NCBI RefSeq assembly: GCF_021117385.1 | Contig: NZ_CP088252.1 | Span: 2,542,001 to 2,606,000 of the forward strand | DNA from: Frateuria soli | GTDB taxonomy: Bacteria; Pseudomonadota; Gammaproteobacteria; Xanthomonadales; Rhodanobacteraceae | Direction: 5' to 3' | Length of the DNA: 64,000 bases | Part shown: piece by piece, positions 9,645-18,817 of the stretch | How the letters are laid out: each line of letters starts with the position of its first letter | Numbering within the stretch: the stretch's first letter is position 1 | Program-made: the position numbers and the translations under genes | Notes under the pieces: generated by a model | The model's database searches: none | The model's input: the letters and a program-made list of their open reading frames with translations, nothing else | What the model was told of the DNA's origin: nothing

Positions 9645-9785
9645 TCCCTCTCCTCCGGGGAGAGGCCGGGTGGGGAGCCGGGGCTTGCGGGGAGCTCTCC
9701 TGCGCAGGGTTCGGGGCAACCTGCCAAAAGCAAAGGTCGCCCCTCTCCCGACTCTCTCCTCCGGCCGCGCCCTGGGAAAGGGGGT
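9645..9785. repeat. Family C repeat, diverged copy, after pilR
   Basis: CTCCCTCTCCTCCGGGGAGA plus GGCCGGGTGGGGAGCC forms the left arm; CCCCTCTCCCGACTCTCTCC plus TCCGG a degenerate right arm. It fills the gap between the convergent pilR and receiver-kinase genes. A copy-specific terminator cannot be told apart from the repeat hairpins. Confidence 0.65.
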
Positions 9786-11359
9786 TATTCGCCCGCTCCC
9801 GCGTCCTGCCCGCCCAATGCCTGCCGCATCGTGCGCAGCAATTGCTGGGTGTTGATCGGCTTGTCCACCAGGTAGAGCCGGTCCAGACGCGGCAGCTCCT
9901 CCAGGTCCGGCGGTGCCTCGGGGCGCGCCAGCAGCAGTACCGATCGGCGATAGCCGTGCTCGATCAGCGCCGCCAGCGTACGCACGCCGGTGAACAGGTT
10001 CATGTCCGCGTCCATCACTACCAGGTCGGGCACGCCTTGCGCCTCGATCCACTGCAGCGCGGCCGTGCCGCTCTGGCTGGCGTGCGGCTGGTAGCCGTAG
10101 CCGTCGAGGATGTCGACCAGCAACGACAGCGGGCCGGCCTCCTCCACCACCACCAGCACGCGTTCGGCTTCGCCCAGCAGGCTCTCGCCCTGCTCCTCCT
10201 CCGCCGTCGCCTCGACCTCCGGCTCCTCGATCGGGATGTAGAGGTGGAAGGCGGTGCCCCTGCCCGTTTCGCTCTCCAGCCGCATCACGCCGTTGTGCCC
10301 GGCGACGATGCGCTTGCACGACAGCAGGCCCAGGCCGGTGCCGTTCTCCTTGGTGGTGAAGAACGGCTCGAACAGATGCTCGCGCACCTCCGGTGGCATG
10401 CCGGGGCCGGTGTCGGCCACGGTCAGGCACAGATAGCTTCCCGGGCGGGGCTGTTCCGTCTGCAGGAAGAAGTCCTCGGCCAGCTCGCACTCGCGGGCCT
10501 CGATGCGCAGGTGGCCACCCGCCTCGCCCATGGCCTGGATCGCGTTGAGGCAGAGATTCAGCAGCGCCTGCTGGAGTTCGGTGTGGTTGCCCTCGAAGGT
10601 GAGGTCGCGGTCGCCGACTTCCACGTCCATCTTCACCGCGCGCGGCACGCTGCCACGCAACAGCAGGCCGAGCGCGTCCATCAATGCGCCCACGCGGACC
10701 TGTTCGGCGCGCCGCGCGCCGCGGGCGAAGGAAAGCATCGACTGCACCATCTGCAATCCGCGCCGGCCACAATCGCGCACCAGGGCCCCCAGGCGTGCCA
10801 GGCGCGGATCGTCCTGGTAGTCCTGCAGGCTGTCGCCGGCCAGCAGCAGCGGTTGCAGCAGGTTGCGCAGGTCGTGGCTCAGGCCGCCGGCGAGCATGGC
10901 CAGGCTCTCGAAGCGTTGGGCACGGATCAGTTCGGCCTCGGCGCGGCGCTTGGCACGCAGCGCATCGGCCTCGGCCAGTGCACGGCGCACGGCGCTGGCA
11001 AGGCGGGTGGGATTCTGCTTGAGGATGTAGTCGGTGGCGCCGTTGCGCAACGCCTCGACGGCCGCCTCCTCGCCCAGCGTGGCCGAGACATAGATGAAGG
11101 GCAGGTCCTCGTCGTGCCTGCGCAGCAGCTCCAGCGCGCGCTGGCCGGAGAAGCCGGGCAGGCTCAGGTCCGACAGTACGATGTCCGGCTCGAATTCCTT
11201 CAGGCACGCGGTGTAGCCGGCCTCGTCGTCGACCAGTCGCACCTGGTAATCGATGCCGTCGGCGTCGAGTTCCGCCTGGATCAGCTCCGCATCGATCGGA
11301 TCATCCTCGACCTGCAGGATGCGGATGGTGGGAAGCGGGCGTGTGGTGGCGTTCGGCAT
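9785..11359 (-). CDS. Hybrid two-component protein: receiver - histidine kinase - receiver
   Basis: Cytoplasmic, with no membrane segment. 524 residues. Receiver 1 (about 10-130) has LQVEDDP, phospho-Asp in IVLSDLSLPGFSG and the Lys in YILKQN. The kinase core has the H-box GGLSHDLRNLL (near 180), N-box NLCLNAIQAMGEAGG, G1 VADTGPGMP and GTGLGLLSCKRIVAGHNG. Receiver 2 (about 395-515) keeps the phospho-Asp (VVMDADMN) and Lys (LVDKP) but has Glu-Glu at the metal site and Ala at the usual Thr/Ser switch position, so it may be a weak acceptor. It is last in a leftward operon after a sensor kinase and a single receiver, 45 bases behind the latter. The signal sensed is unknown. Confidence 0.85.
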   Translation of the reverse strand: MPNATTRPLPTIRILQVEDDPIDAELIQAELDADGIDYQVRLVDDEAGYTACLKEFEPDIVLSDLSLPGFSGQRALELLRRHDEDLPFIYVSATLGEEAAVEALRNGATDYILKQNPTRLASAVRRALAEADALRAKRRAEAELIRAQRFESLAMLAGGLSHDLRNLLQPLLLAGDSLQDYQDDPRLARLGALVRDCGRRGLQMVQSMLSFARGARRAEQVRVGALMDALGLLLRGSVPRAVKMDVEVGDRDLTFEGNHTELQQALLNLCLNAIQAMGEAGGHLRIEARECELAEDFFLQTEQPRPGSYLCLTVADTGPGMPPEVREHLFEPFFTTKENGTGLGLLSCKRIVAGHNGVMRLESETGRGTAFHLYIPIEEPEVEATAEEEQGESLLGEAERVLVVVEEAGPLSLLVDILDGYGYQPHASQSGTAALQWIEAQGVPDLVVMDADMNLFTGVRTLAALIEHGYRRSVLLLARPEAPPDLEELPRLDRLYLVDKPINTQQLLRTMRQALGGQDAGAGE

Positions 11360-11404
11360 GCAGTCTATTGCGCTCCTGTTTCGTTCCTTCGTCCAGCACC
11401 CGCG

Positions 11405-11851
11405 TCATTCGTGCTCGGGCAACTGGTTGAGCACGGCCCAGAACCGGCCCAGCGTTCGCACCGCCTCGAAGAACTGGTCCACGTCCACCGGCTTGATCAC
11501 GTAGGCATTCACGCCCAGGTCCCAGCTGCGCGCCAGGTCGCTCTCCTCGCGCGAGGAGGACAGAATCACCACCGGGATCAGCCGCCACCGCTCGTCCGCG
11601 CGCAGCCGGGTGAGCACTTCCAGCCCGTTCATGCGCGGCATCTTGATGTCGAGCAGGATCACCGATGGATCGACGTCGTCCCGGCCCAGCCAGGGCCCGC
11701 GGCAATGCAGGTAGTCCAGGCAGTCGACGCCATCTTCCACGTGCACCACGGGATTGGCCAGGTTCGCCTCGCGCAGCGCGTCCATGGCCATCTCGGCGTC
11801 GGCCGGGCTGTCCTCGACCAGCAGCACGGAACCCAGGTGACGGTTGTTCAT
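11405..11851 (-). CDS. Single-domain response regulator (Rcp1/CheY-like)
   Basis: 148 residues, one receiver domain and no output domain. It has the acidic pair in LLVEDSPADAEMA, the phospho-Asp in VILLDIKMPRMNG, the switch Ser in VVILSSSREE and Lys in YVIKPVD. The long insert around HCRGPWLGRDD is typical of the Rcp1-type regulators that pair with phytochrome-like kinases. Its start overlaps the stop codon of the upstream sensor kinase by four bases, indicating translational coupling and a cognate pair. Confidence 0.9.
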   Translation of the reverse strand: MNNRHLGSVLLVEDSPADAEMAMDALREANLANPVVHVEDGVDCLDYLHCRGPWLGRDDVDPSVILLDIKMPRMNGLEVLTRLRADERWRLIPVVILSSSREESDLARSWDLGVNAYVIKPVDVDQFFEAVRTLGRFWAVLNQLPEHE

Positions 11852-13713
11852 GACGGAAGCCTCGTGGTGCGCGCCTCGGCCAGTTCGGTGGCTGGCAACG
11901 AGAAATGGAAGCTGGCACCGCGGTCCGGTTCCGCCTCGGCCCAGACCCGGCCGCCATGGCGCGCGACGATGCGGCGCACGTTGGCCAGACCGATGCCGTT
12001 GCCAGGAAATTCGGAGGCGCGGTGCAAGCGCTGGAACACGCCGAACAGCTTGCCGGCGTACTCCATATTGAACCCGGCGCCGTTGTCCGCCACCGTGAAG
12101 ACGTATTCACCGTCGCGGTCACGGTTCATGTCGATGGCGATCTTCGCCACCTCGCGCCGGCCGGTGTACTTGACCGCGTTGCCGATCAGATTCTGCCAGA
12201 CCGTGCGCAGCATGTTCTCGTCGCCGATCACGATCGGCAGCGGACTGATGGTCCATTCGATGCGCCGGTCGCCCGCCTCCGACACGGCCAGCGCCCGCGC
12301 CTCGTCGACCAGCGACTGCATGTCCACCGCCTGCAGCCGCAGCGCGCCGCGGCCCAGGCGGGAAAACACCAGCAGGTCGTCGATCAGCTGCGCCATGCGC
12401 GTGGCCGAGGTGGCGATGACGTCCAGGTAGTGGGCGGAGGTTTCGTCCAGATGCTCGTCCAGGTGGCGCTTGAGCTTGCCGGTGAAACCGGCGATGTGGC
12501 GCAGGGGCGCGCGCAGGTCGTGCGAGACCGAGTAGCTGAAGGCCTCCAGCTCGCGGTTGACGTCGGAGATCTGTTCCACCTTGCCCTCGAGCTGGCGGTT
12601 GAGCTCCTTCACCTGCTGCTCGACCAGCGCGCGCGCGGTGACGTCGCTGATGGTCAGCAGCAGCACCGGCTGCTCGCCCTCGTGCTGCTGCAGGCGGCGA
12701 GCGTTGACCATGACGTGGCGGTCGATCCCGCCGACCGTGCGCTGGACCAGCTCGTAATCCCACAGCTCGCGGTCGTGCAGCAGCACGTCACGCAGGCGCT
12801 GCAGCAGCGCGCCGTCGGTCCAGGCGCCCTCGCCCACCTCCTGCAGCGGGCGCAACTCGCGTTGCTCCTCCTGCGGCAGGCCGTACAGCTCGCTGAAGGC
12901 GGTGTTCACCAGCAGGGTGCACAGCTGCGCGTTGAGCAGCGCAATCGGCTCGCGCACCGCCTGCAGGATCATCTGCGCGCGGCGCACCGCCTGGCTTTCG
13001 CGCGTCTCGGCGCGCATGCGCCGGGCGATCTGGCGCTCGGACACGACCACCACGATCGACAGCAGCACGATCTGTGCGATCGAGGTGATCGTCAGCACCA
13101 GCGCGCTCTCGAAGGCGCTGCGCCGGGCATGCGCGCGGCGCTCCATCAGGATGGTGCCCTCGTTGCGCACGACGGTATCGATCTGGTCGTCCATCGGAAA
13201 CAGCGTGCCCGCGTCATGCAGGGCCGCCACCGCGCCGGACCGGTCGCCGTGCTGGATGCGCGCGAGCGCCTGCTCGAGCAGCGCCAGGCGGCCGTTGACC
13301 ACGTTGCCCAGCGAGCCGATCGCGGCCTGCTGGGCGGGATTGTCGCGGGTCATGTCGCTCAACTGGCCGAGCAGGGCGGGCACGTCGTTGCCCGCCTGGC
13401 GCGCCTTGTCGAGCAGCTTGGGCTCCTTTCCGCCCTCGAGCAGGCGGAAGATCGCCGCCTCGCTGCTGCGGGTCACGTAGGCGATGCGGTAGGTAAGCGA
13501 CTTGACCTCCGACGAATGCGTGACCAGATGGCCCGCCTCCATCGCGTCCTCGTGACTGGTGCGCGTAGCCAGGTAGGGCAGCAGCACGATCACCAGCACG
13601 GCACTCAGCAGCCCGGCCATCCGCCAGCGGGGCACGCGCCAGCGGTACAGGCCGCGGCGGAGCTCGGGCAGCAGGGCGCGATGGCGGCTGGGCATGCGGG
13701 GAGGATTCCTCAC
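11848..13713 (-). CDS. Membrane sensor histidine kinase (CHASE3-like sensor, PAS, HisKA, HATPase)
   Basis: 621 residues. The first membrane helix is MAGLLSAVLVIVLLPYLA (about 32-49), followed by a periplasmic helical domain of about 145 residues resembling CHASE3, then a second helix (LTITSIAQIVLLSIVVVVS, about 210-228). A PAS domain (LQAVREPIALLN) follows, then a short coiled coil and a kinase core with H-box FSYSVSHDLRAPLRHI, N-box NLIGNAVKYT and G-box FPGNGIGLANVRRIV. The His-kinase subtype is that of bacteriophytochromes, but no bilin-binding domain is present. First gene of a three-gene operon with the Rcp1-like receiver and the hybrid protein. The signal is unknown. Confidence 0.88.
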   Translation of the reverse strand: MRNPPRMPSRHRALLPELRRGLYRWRVPRWRMAGLLSAVLVIVLLPYLATRTSHEDAMEAGHLVTHSSEVKSLTYRIAYVTRSSEAAIFRLLEGGKEPKLLDKARQAGNDVPALLGQLSDMTRDNPAQQAAIGSLGNVVNGRLALLEQALARIQHGDRSGAVAALHDAGTLFPMDDQIDTVVRNEGTILMERRAHARRSAFESALVLTITSIAQIVLLSIVVVVSERQIARRMRAETRESQAVRRAQMILQAVREPIALLNAQLCTLLVNTAFSELYGLPQEEQRELRPLQEVGEGAWTDGALLQRLRDVLLHDRELWDYELVQRTVGGIDRHVMVNARRLQQHEGEQPVLLLTISDVTARALVEQQVKELNRQLEGKVEQISDVNRELEAFSYSVSHDLRAPLRHIAGFTGKLKRHLDEHLDETSAHYLDVIATSATRMAQLIDDLLVFSRLGRGALRLQAVDMQSLVDEARALAVSEAGDRRIEWTISPLPIVIGDENMLRTVWQNLIGNAVKYTGRREVAKIAIDMNRDRDGEYVFTVADNGAGFNMEYAGKLFGVFQRLHRASEFPGNGIGLANVRRIVARHGGRVWAEAEPDRGASFHFSLPATELAEARTTRLPS

Positions 13714-13814
13714 GGCGCGTCGACCAGACGGAGCTTACGGCCTATCGCTCCCGGCCGGTAAACGTGTAATGAAAGCCCACGCCGCGTTAGTGGCGGGTGA
13801 TGGCGTGCACCCCT

Positions 13815-14015
13815 TCCCCTCCTTCTGCGGGGCGGGTCCGGATCCGGGCCGCACTGGCCGCCTGGTGGAAAGTCCTGGAGCCCCTTGCCCGCGATCGCCC
13901 CCGCGAGCCCCGGCTCCCCACCCGGTCCGCCGCCAACGGGGGGAGGGTTCAAGAGCGCCCGCGCCCGCGGGGGCCGCCAGCCGCGCCCTACCCCCGGCGA
14001 AGGAGTCCGGGCAGC
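13815..14015. repeat. Degenerate CT/GC-rich repeat stretch after the GH92 gene
   Basis: The 303-base gap between the sensor-kinase start (13713) and the GH92 stop (14017) holds eroded family C motifs (CACCCCTTCCCCTCCTTCTG; AGCCCCGGCTCCCCACCCGG; ACGGGGGGAGGGTTCAAGAG). No open frame here looks like a gene. Confidence 0.45.
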
Positions 14016-14016
14016 G

Positions 14017-16281
14017 TCAGCGCGCCGGTTCGGCCTGCATGCGGAATTGCAGCTCGCCGCCCGCGAGGATCTGCGCATGGTGCAGAAAGGGTCCGTCCAG
14101 CGGCCTGCCGTTCAAGGTGATCTGCCCGACATACGGGTGCGCGTCGTCCAGCGGCGCTGCGCTGACGGTGAAGTCCTTGCCGTTGGCCAGATGCAGCGTG
14201 GCCCGCTCCACGAACGGCCGGCCGATGGCGTAGATGTCGCTGCCGGGCGTCACCGGGTAGAAGCCCATCGCGGTGAACACGTACCAGGCCGACATCTGGC
14301 CCAGGTCGTCATTGCCCGAGAGCCCGTCGGGTCGCGCGGCGTACTGGCTGTCCATGATCTGCTTGAGCCGCTGCTGCGTCTTCCACGGCGCGCCGGCGTA
14401 GTCGTACAGGTAGGCGATGTGGTGGCTGGGCTCGTTGCCATGGGCATACCAGCCGATCAGGCCGGTGATGTCTTCCACGTGCTTGAAATGCGCCGGGTCG
14501 ATCCGGGCGTCGAACACCTGGTCCAGTCGCTGGATGAACTTCGCATTTCCGCCCATCGCCTGGATCAGCCCCGGAACGTCCTGCGGGACGTACCAGGAGT
14601 ACTGGTAGGCGTTGCCCTCGGTGTAGTCGGTGCCGTAGCCGGCGGCGGCCGGGTCGAAGGGTGTGCGGAACTGGCCGTCCGACAGCCGCGCGCGCATGAA
14701 GCCGGTGCCGGGGTCCCAGGCGTTCTTCCAGTTGCCGGCGCGCTTTTCGAAGGCGGCGGCGACATCGTGGCGCCCCATCGCCTTGGCCATCTGTGCCAGC
14801 GACCAGTCGTCATAGGCGTACTCGAGCGTCTTGGAGGCGCCTTCCGGTTCCTTGTCGATCGGCACGTAGCCCAGCCGCATGTAGTCGGCCAGGTCCCCAT
14901 ACGGGGCATAGGTGGCGCTGGCGACCATGGCTTGCAGGGCCTTGTCCGCATCGAAACCGCGCACGCCCTTGATCCAGGCGTCGGCGATCACCGGCACGGC
15001 GTGGTAGCCGATCATGCACCAGGTCTCCAGGCCCTGGTACGCCCACACCGGCAGGATGCCGAACGGGCTGGCCTCGCGCGCGGCGACCAGCGAGCGGATG
15101 AAGTCGCTGCTGCGCCCGGGGTTGAGCAAGACCATCAGCGGCTGCTGTGCGCGGTAGACGTCCCACAGCGACCAGGTCGAGTAGAACTCGTAGCCGTCGG
15201 CCCGGTGCACCGCATGGTCGGGGCCGCGGTATTCGCCATTGACGTCCATGCTCAGCGTGGGCGAGAGCATGGCGTGGTAGAGCGCGGTATAGAACTGTTT
15301 TCGCACGGTGGCCGGTGCCTCGACGTCGACCACCGCCAGCGCCTTGTCCCACGCGGCCTTCGCCTGCGCACGGCGAGCGTCGAAGTCCCAGCCCTTGCCG
15401 CCCGCATCCAGGTTGGCCACGGCATTGGCCGCGCTCACCGGCGAGATCGCCACCTTCAGTTCCAGCGGCTCCTTCAGCACGCCGAAGTCGAACACGCCCA
15501 CCAGCGCGCGGCCGTTCTGCGCATCATGGTCGACCGGCTGGTTGCCCGGACCCTTGAAGCCCTTGTAGACCACGTCGTTCTCGCGGTCGTACAAGGTGCG
15601 CGCGGCGATCGGCTGGTTGAAGCGCATGGCGAAGCACAGCTCGCGCCCCGGCGCCCAGCCGCGGGTGGTCCGGCAGCCGGTGACGGTGCCATCCTCGTGC
15701 ACCTGCAGGCGCGACCACAGCACCTTGCCCGGGTAGTCGTAGATGCTGGGACGAAGATCCAGCAGCAGGTGCGCGCTCCTGTCTTTGGGGAAGGTGTAGC
15801 GGTGCCAGCCGACGCGACGGCCGGCAGTCAGCTCGGCGCGGATGCCGTAGTCGGCCAGGGTCACGGCGTAGTAGCCGGCCTGCGCGACTTCCGTGGCGTG
15901 GTCGAAGCGGGAGCGGTAGCCACTCCCCGGGCTGGACGGATCGCCCGGATCGAGCTTCACCTCGCCGGCGACCGGCATCACCAGCACGTCGCCCAGGTCC
16001 GAATGGCCGGAACCGGAGAAGTGCGTGTGCGAGAAACCCATGATGCTGCCGTCGCCGTACTGATAGCCGGCGGCCCACTTGTAGGCGTGCTTGAAGTCCG
16101 GCATCGCCGTGTCGGGCGAGAGCTGGATCATGCCGAAGGGCACCGTGGCACCCGGAAACGTATGGCCGTCGCCGCCGGTGCCGATGCGCGGATCGACCTC
16201 GCCGGCGTGACCGGCAGCTGCAAGGGCAAGGCCGGGCGCGAGGGCCAGGACGAAGGCGAGGCAGGACAGGCGGGCGGCCAT
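14017..16281 (-). CDS. GH92 family alpha-mannosidase, Sec-exported (mannoside locus 1)
   Basis: Calcium-dependent exo-alpha-mannosidase family acting on alpha-1,2/1,3/1,6-mannosides of N-glycans and mannans. 754 residues from ATG 16281. An in-frame ATG at 16296 would add five residues, but it lies inside the operator (16295-16312), whereas ATG 16281 has GGAG nine bases upstream. Sec signal peptide MAARLSCLAFVLALAPGLAL. GH92 hallmarks: DPRIGTGGDGHTFPGATVPF, GFSHTHFSGSGHSDLGD, HGNEPSHHIAYLY and GNDDLGQMSAWYVFTAMG near the end. Divergent from the LacI regulator with two operators in between. The linkage cleaved cannot be read from sequence alone. Confidence 0.94.
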   Translation of the reverse strand: MAARLSCLAFVLALAPGLALAAAGHAGEVDPRIGTGGDGHTFPGATVPFGMIQLSPDTAMPDFKHAYKWAAGYQYGDGSIMGFSHTHFSGSGHSDLGDVLVMPVAGEVKLDPGDPSSPGSGYRSRFDHATEVAQAGYYAVTLADYGIRAELTAGRRVGWHRYTFPKDRSAHLLLDLRPSIYDYPGKVLWSRLQVHEDGTVTGCRTTRGWAPGRELCFAMRFNQPIAARTLYDRENDVVYKGFKGPGNQPVDHDAQNGRALVGVFDFGVLKEPLELKVAISPVSAANAVANLDAGGKGWDFDARRAQAKAAWDKALAVVDVEAPATVRKQFYTALYHAMLSPTLSMDVNGEYRGPDHAVHRADGYEFYSTWSLWDVYRAQQPLMVLLNPGRSSDFIRSLVAAREASPFGILPVWAYQGLETWCMIGYHAVPVIADAWIKGVRGFDADKALQAMVASATYAPYGDLADYMRLGYVPIDKEPEGASKTLEYAYDDWSLAQMAKAMGRHDVAAAFEKRAGNWKNAWDPGTGFMRARLSDGQFRTPFDPAAAGYGTDYTEGNAYQYSWYVPQDVPGLIQAMGGNAKFIQRLDQVFDARIDPAHFKHVEDITGLIGWYAHGNEPSHHIAYLYDYAGAPWKTQQRLKQIMDSQYAARPDGLSGNDDLGQMSAWYVFTAMGFYPVTPGSDIYAIGRPFVERATLHLANGKDFTVSAAPLDDAHPYVGQITLNGRPLDGPFLHHAQILAGGELQFRMQAEPAR

Positions 16282-16294
16282 CGGGGCGGGCTCC

Positions 16295-16312
16295 ATTTGG
16301 ATCGTTCCAAAT
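16295..16312. promoter_or_regulatory. LacI-type operator in front of GH92
   Basis: ATTTGGATCGTTCCAAAT: 7-bp perfect arms around TCGT, with the central CG expected for LacI-family sites. It sits immediately upstream of the ribosome-binding site of the leftward GH92 gene, where a bound repressor would block transcription. The same core occurs at 16386-16401. Confidence 0.85.
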
Positions 16313-16385
16313 TCCTACGCTAGCAGCGTGCCGCCGGTCGCGCATGTTGCGCTGCGTGAAGCCGGTTCGCTCAGGATCGGCTAGA

Positions 16386-16401
16386 TTTGGATCGTTCCAA
16401 A
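16386..16401. promoter_or_regulatory. LacI-type operator in front of the LacI regulator gene
   Basis: TTTGGATCGTTCCAAA, identical over 16 bases to the site at 16296-16311 and 23 bases before the regulator start. This suggests autoregulation and joint control with the downstream permease-kinase-isomerase genes. Confidence 0.85.
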
Positions 16402-16424
16402 CCGTCTTTTCCACCGGGTGCCCA

Positions 16425-17474
16425 ATGGAAAGCAACACCCCGCTCGGCCGCAAGGTCACCGTGCGCGACATCGCCGCGGCCTGCGGCGTATCGCGCGCCA
16501 CCGTGTCGCTGGTGCTGCGCGACAGCCCGCTGGTCAACAAGGACACCCGCGCCCGCGTCGAGGAGGAGCTGCGCCGCCAGGGCTACGTCTACAACCGCGC
16601 CGCCGCCAACCTGCGCCGGCGCACCTCCTCGTCGATCGCCCTGGTGATCAACGAACTGGCCAACCCCTTCTTCGCCGAGTTCGCCGCCGGCGTGGACGAC
16701 GTGGTCGGCGAGGCCGGCATGGTCACGCTGCTGGGCTCCTCCAGCGAATCGCCCAGGCGCGAGCAGGCGGTGCTCGGCTCGCTGATCGAGCACGGACCCG
16801 GCGGCATCATCCTCTCGCCCGCCGAGGGCAGCGACGCCAGCCAGGTGCTGGCCGCGGTCGGCGCGCGCACGCCGCTGCTGGTGTTCAACCGCGAGCTCAG
16901 CGGCGAGCAGCCGGAGTACGCGCACTGGGACTCGCTCGCGCTGGACAACCAGCAGGGCGCGCGCGAAGCGACCGCGCACCTGATCGCGCAGGGCCACCGG
17001 CGCATCGCCTTTTTCGGCGGCCATGGGGATTCCTCGTCCTGCCGGCAACGCCGCGCAGGCTATCGCGAAGCGATGAAGGCCGCCGGGCTGCAGGTCGCAC
17101 CGCACTGGGAAGTCGAGTGCCTGCCCACCCGCCTGGATGCGGCCCGCTGCGCCGAAGCGCTGTTCGAGGCCGATCCGGCGCCCACCGCGGCGGTCTGCTA
17201 CAACGACGCGGTGGCGCTGGGCCTGATGCATGGCCTGGCCGAGCGCGGGCTGGTGCCGGGTCGCGACTTCGCCCTCACCGGCTTCGACGACATCGCCGAA
17301 GCCGCGCTTGCCACCCCGTCGCTCACGACGCTCGCTGCGGCGCCGCGCGCGCGCGGTCGCCAGGCCGCGCAGATGCTGCTGGAGCGGCTGCGCGACCCGG
17401 AGGCCGAAACAAGGCGCATCGTCGCTCCGGTCAAGCTGGTCATCCGCGCCAGCAGTTGCCCGCCCATCGCCTGA
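16425..17474 (+). CDS. LacI family transcriptional regulator of the mannoside regulon
   Basis: 349 residues from the ATG at 16425. The frame is open upstream to 16344, but that would run through the operator. The helix-turn-helix is at the N-terminus (VTVRDIAAACGVSRATVSLV, then LRDSPLVNKDTRARV), followed by the periplasmic-binding-protein-like effector domain (SIALVINELANPFFAEFAAG through ALTGFDDIAEAALATPSLTT). It lies between the divergent GH92 gene and, 20 bases downstream, the sugar permease. Adjacent operators make it the likely repressor of this locus. Mannose or a manno-oligosaccharide is the most plausible inducer (inferred from the neighbours). Confidence 0.92.
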   Translation: MESNTPLGRKVTVRDIAAACGVSRATVSLVLRDSPLVNKDTRARVEEELRRQGYVYNRAAANLRRRTSSSIALVINELANPFFAEFAAGVDDVVGEAGMVTLLGSSSESPRREQAVLGSLIEHGPGGIILSPAEGSDASQVLAAVGARTPLLVFNRELSGEQPEYAHWDSLALDNQQGAREATAHLIAQGHRRIAFFGGHGDSSSCRQRRAGYREAMKAAGLQVAPHWEVECLPTRLDAARCAEALFEADPAPTAAVCYNDAVALGLMHGLAERGLVPGRDFALTGFDDIAEAALATPSLTTLAAAPRARGRQAAQMLLERLRDPEAETRRIVAPVKLVIRASSCPPIA

Positions 17475-17494
17475 CCGGACCGAAGGAGTCCTCC

Positions 17495-18817
17495 ATGGCC
17501 ATCATGCAAGCCCCCAACCGGTCGCCCGCCACCCCTGCCGACGGATCGCGCGAGCGCTATACCACCTACCCGGCAGCACTCGCGGTGGTCACCACGATCT
17601 TCTTCATGTGGGGCTTCCTCACCTGCCTCAACGACATCCTGATTCCGCACCTGAAGGCGCTGTTCGAGCTGAACTACAAGCAGGCGATGCTGGTGCAGTT
17701 CACCTTCTTCGGCGCGTATTTCCTGATGTCGCTACCGGCCGGGCGGCTGGTCGCGCACCTGGGCTACAAGCTCGGCATCGTCGCGGGCCTGGCGATCGCC
17801 GGTCTCGGCGCCGCGGGCTTCTGGCCGGCGGCGGGGCTGCATTCCTATTCGGCCTTCCTGCTGGCGCTGTTCGTGCTGGCCACCGGCATCACCGTGCTGC
17901 AGGTGGCCGCCAATCCGTACGTGGCACTGCTCGGACCCGCGCGCACCAGCTCCAGCCGGCTCACGCTGGCGCAGGCGCTCAACTCCTTCGGCACGTTCCT
18001 CGCGCCGCACTTCGGCGGTCTGCTGATCCTTGCCGTCGCCGTGAAGAGCTCGCTCGAAGTCGCGCAGCTCTCGCCTGCCGAGCAGATGGTCTACCGCGCG
18101 CAGGAAGCACAGGCCGTCCAGGGTCCCTATCTGGGCCTGGCCATCGCACTGTTCGTGCTGGCCGTGCTGGTGTACCTGTTCCGCCTGCCCGCGCTGGAGG
18201 AGGCCACCGAACAGGCCGACCGCGGCCACCACACGCTGCTCGACGCACTGCGCATCCCGCACGTGCTCTTCGGCGTGATCGCGATCTTCTGCTACGTCGG
18301 CGCCGAGGTGGCGATCGGCAGCTTCATGGTCAACTACCTGTCGCTGCCGCAGATCGGCAACATGCCCGAGACCACTGCCGCGACCTATGTGTCGTACTAC
18401 TGGCTGGGCGCGATGATCGGCCGCTTCGCCGGCTCCTGGCTGATGACGCGCTATTCGCCGCGCGCGCTGCTCGCGCTGTTCGCGCTCGTCAACATCGTGC
18501 TGCTGGCGGTGACGATCAGCACCAGCGGCATGACCGCGGCATGGAGCATCGTGGCGATCGGCCTGTTCAACTCGATCATGTTCCCCACCATCTTCACGCT
18601 GGGCATCGAGCGGCTGGGGCCGCTGACCGAAAAGGCGTCGAGCCTGCTGATCATGGCCATCGTGGGCGGCGCGGTGATTCCCTTTGCGCAGGGCGCGCTG
18701 GCTGACGCGATCGGCGTGCAGGCCGCCTTCGCCCTGCCGGCCCTGTGCTACGCCTACATCGTGTTCTACGGCCTGCGTGGCTCGCGCGTCGTCGGCACGA
18801 CGCTGGAGGATCGATGA
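17495..18817 (+). CDS. MFS sugar permease, FucP/NagP/GluP family (probable mannose transporter)
   Basis: Inner-membrane sugar:proton symporter. 440 residues with about 12 hydrophobic segments. Family marks are FFMWGFLTCLNDILIPHLK at the start of helix 1, FGAYFLMSLPAGRL and LFVLATGITVLQVAANPYV. Start ATG at 17495 has GAAGGAGTC upstream. It lies 20 bases after the LacI gene, and its stop codon overlaps the next start (ATGA), so it is translationally coupled to the kinase. With an isomerase and fructokinase downstream it most likely imports mannose; fructose or fucose are alternatives. Confidence 0.92.
   Translation: MAIMQAPNRSPATPADGSRERYTTYPAALAVVTTIFFMWGFLTCLNDILIPHLKALFELNYKQAMLVQFTFFGAYFLMSLPAGRLVAHLGYKLGIVAGLAIAGLGAAGFWPAAGLHSYSAFLLALFVLATGITVLQVAANPYVALLGPARTSSSRLTLAQALNSFGTFLAPHFGGLLILAVAVKSSLEVAQLSPAEQMVYRAQEAQAVQGPYLGLAIALFVLAVLVYLFRLPALEEATEQADRGHHTLLDALRIPHVLFGVIAIFCYVGAEVAIGSFMVNYLSLPQIGNMPETTAATYVSYYWLGAMIGRFAGSWLMTRYSPRALLALFALVNIVLLAVTISTSGMTAAWSIVAIGLFNSIMFPTIFTLGIERLGPLTEKASSLLIMAIVGGAVIPFAQGALADAIGVQAAFALPALCYAYIVFYGLRGSRVVGTTLEDR

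Noticed and set aside
7909-9785. CRISPR array suspected from repeated CCCTCTCC blocks
   Set aside because: Repeats are inverted, unequal in spacing and lie at several unrelated intergenic sites; no cas genes.
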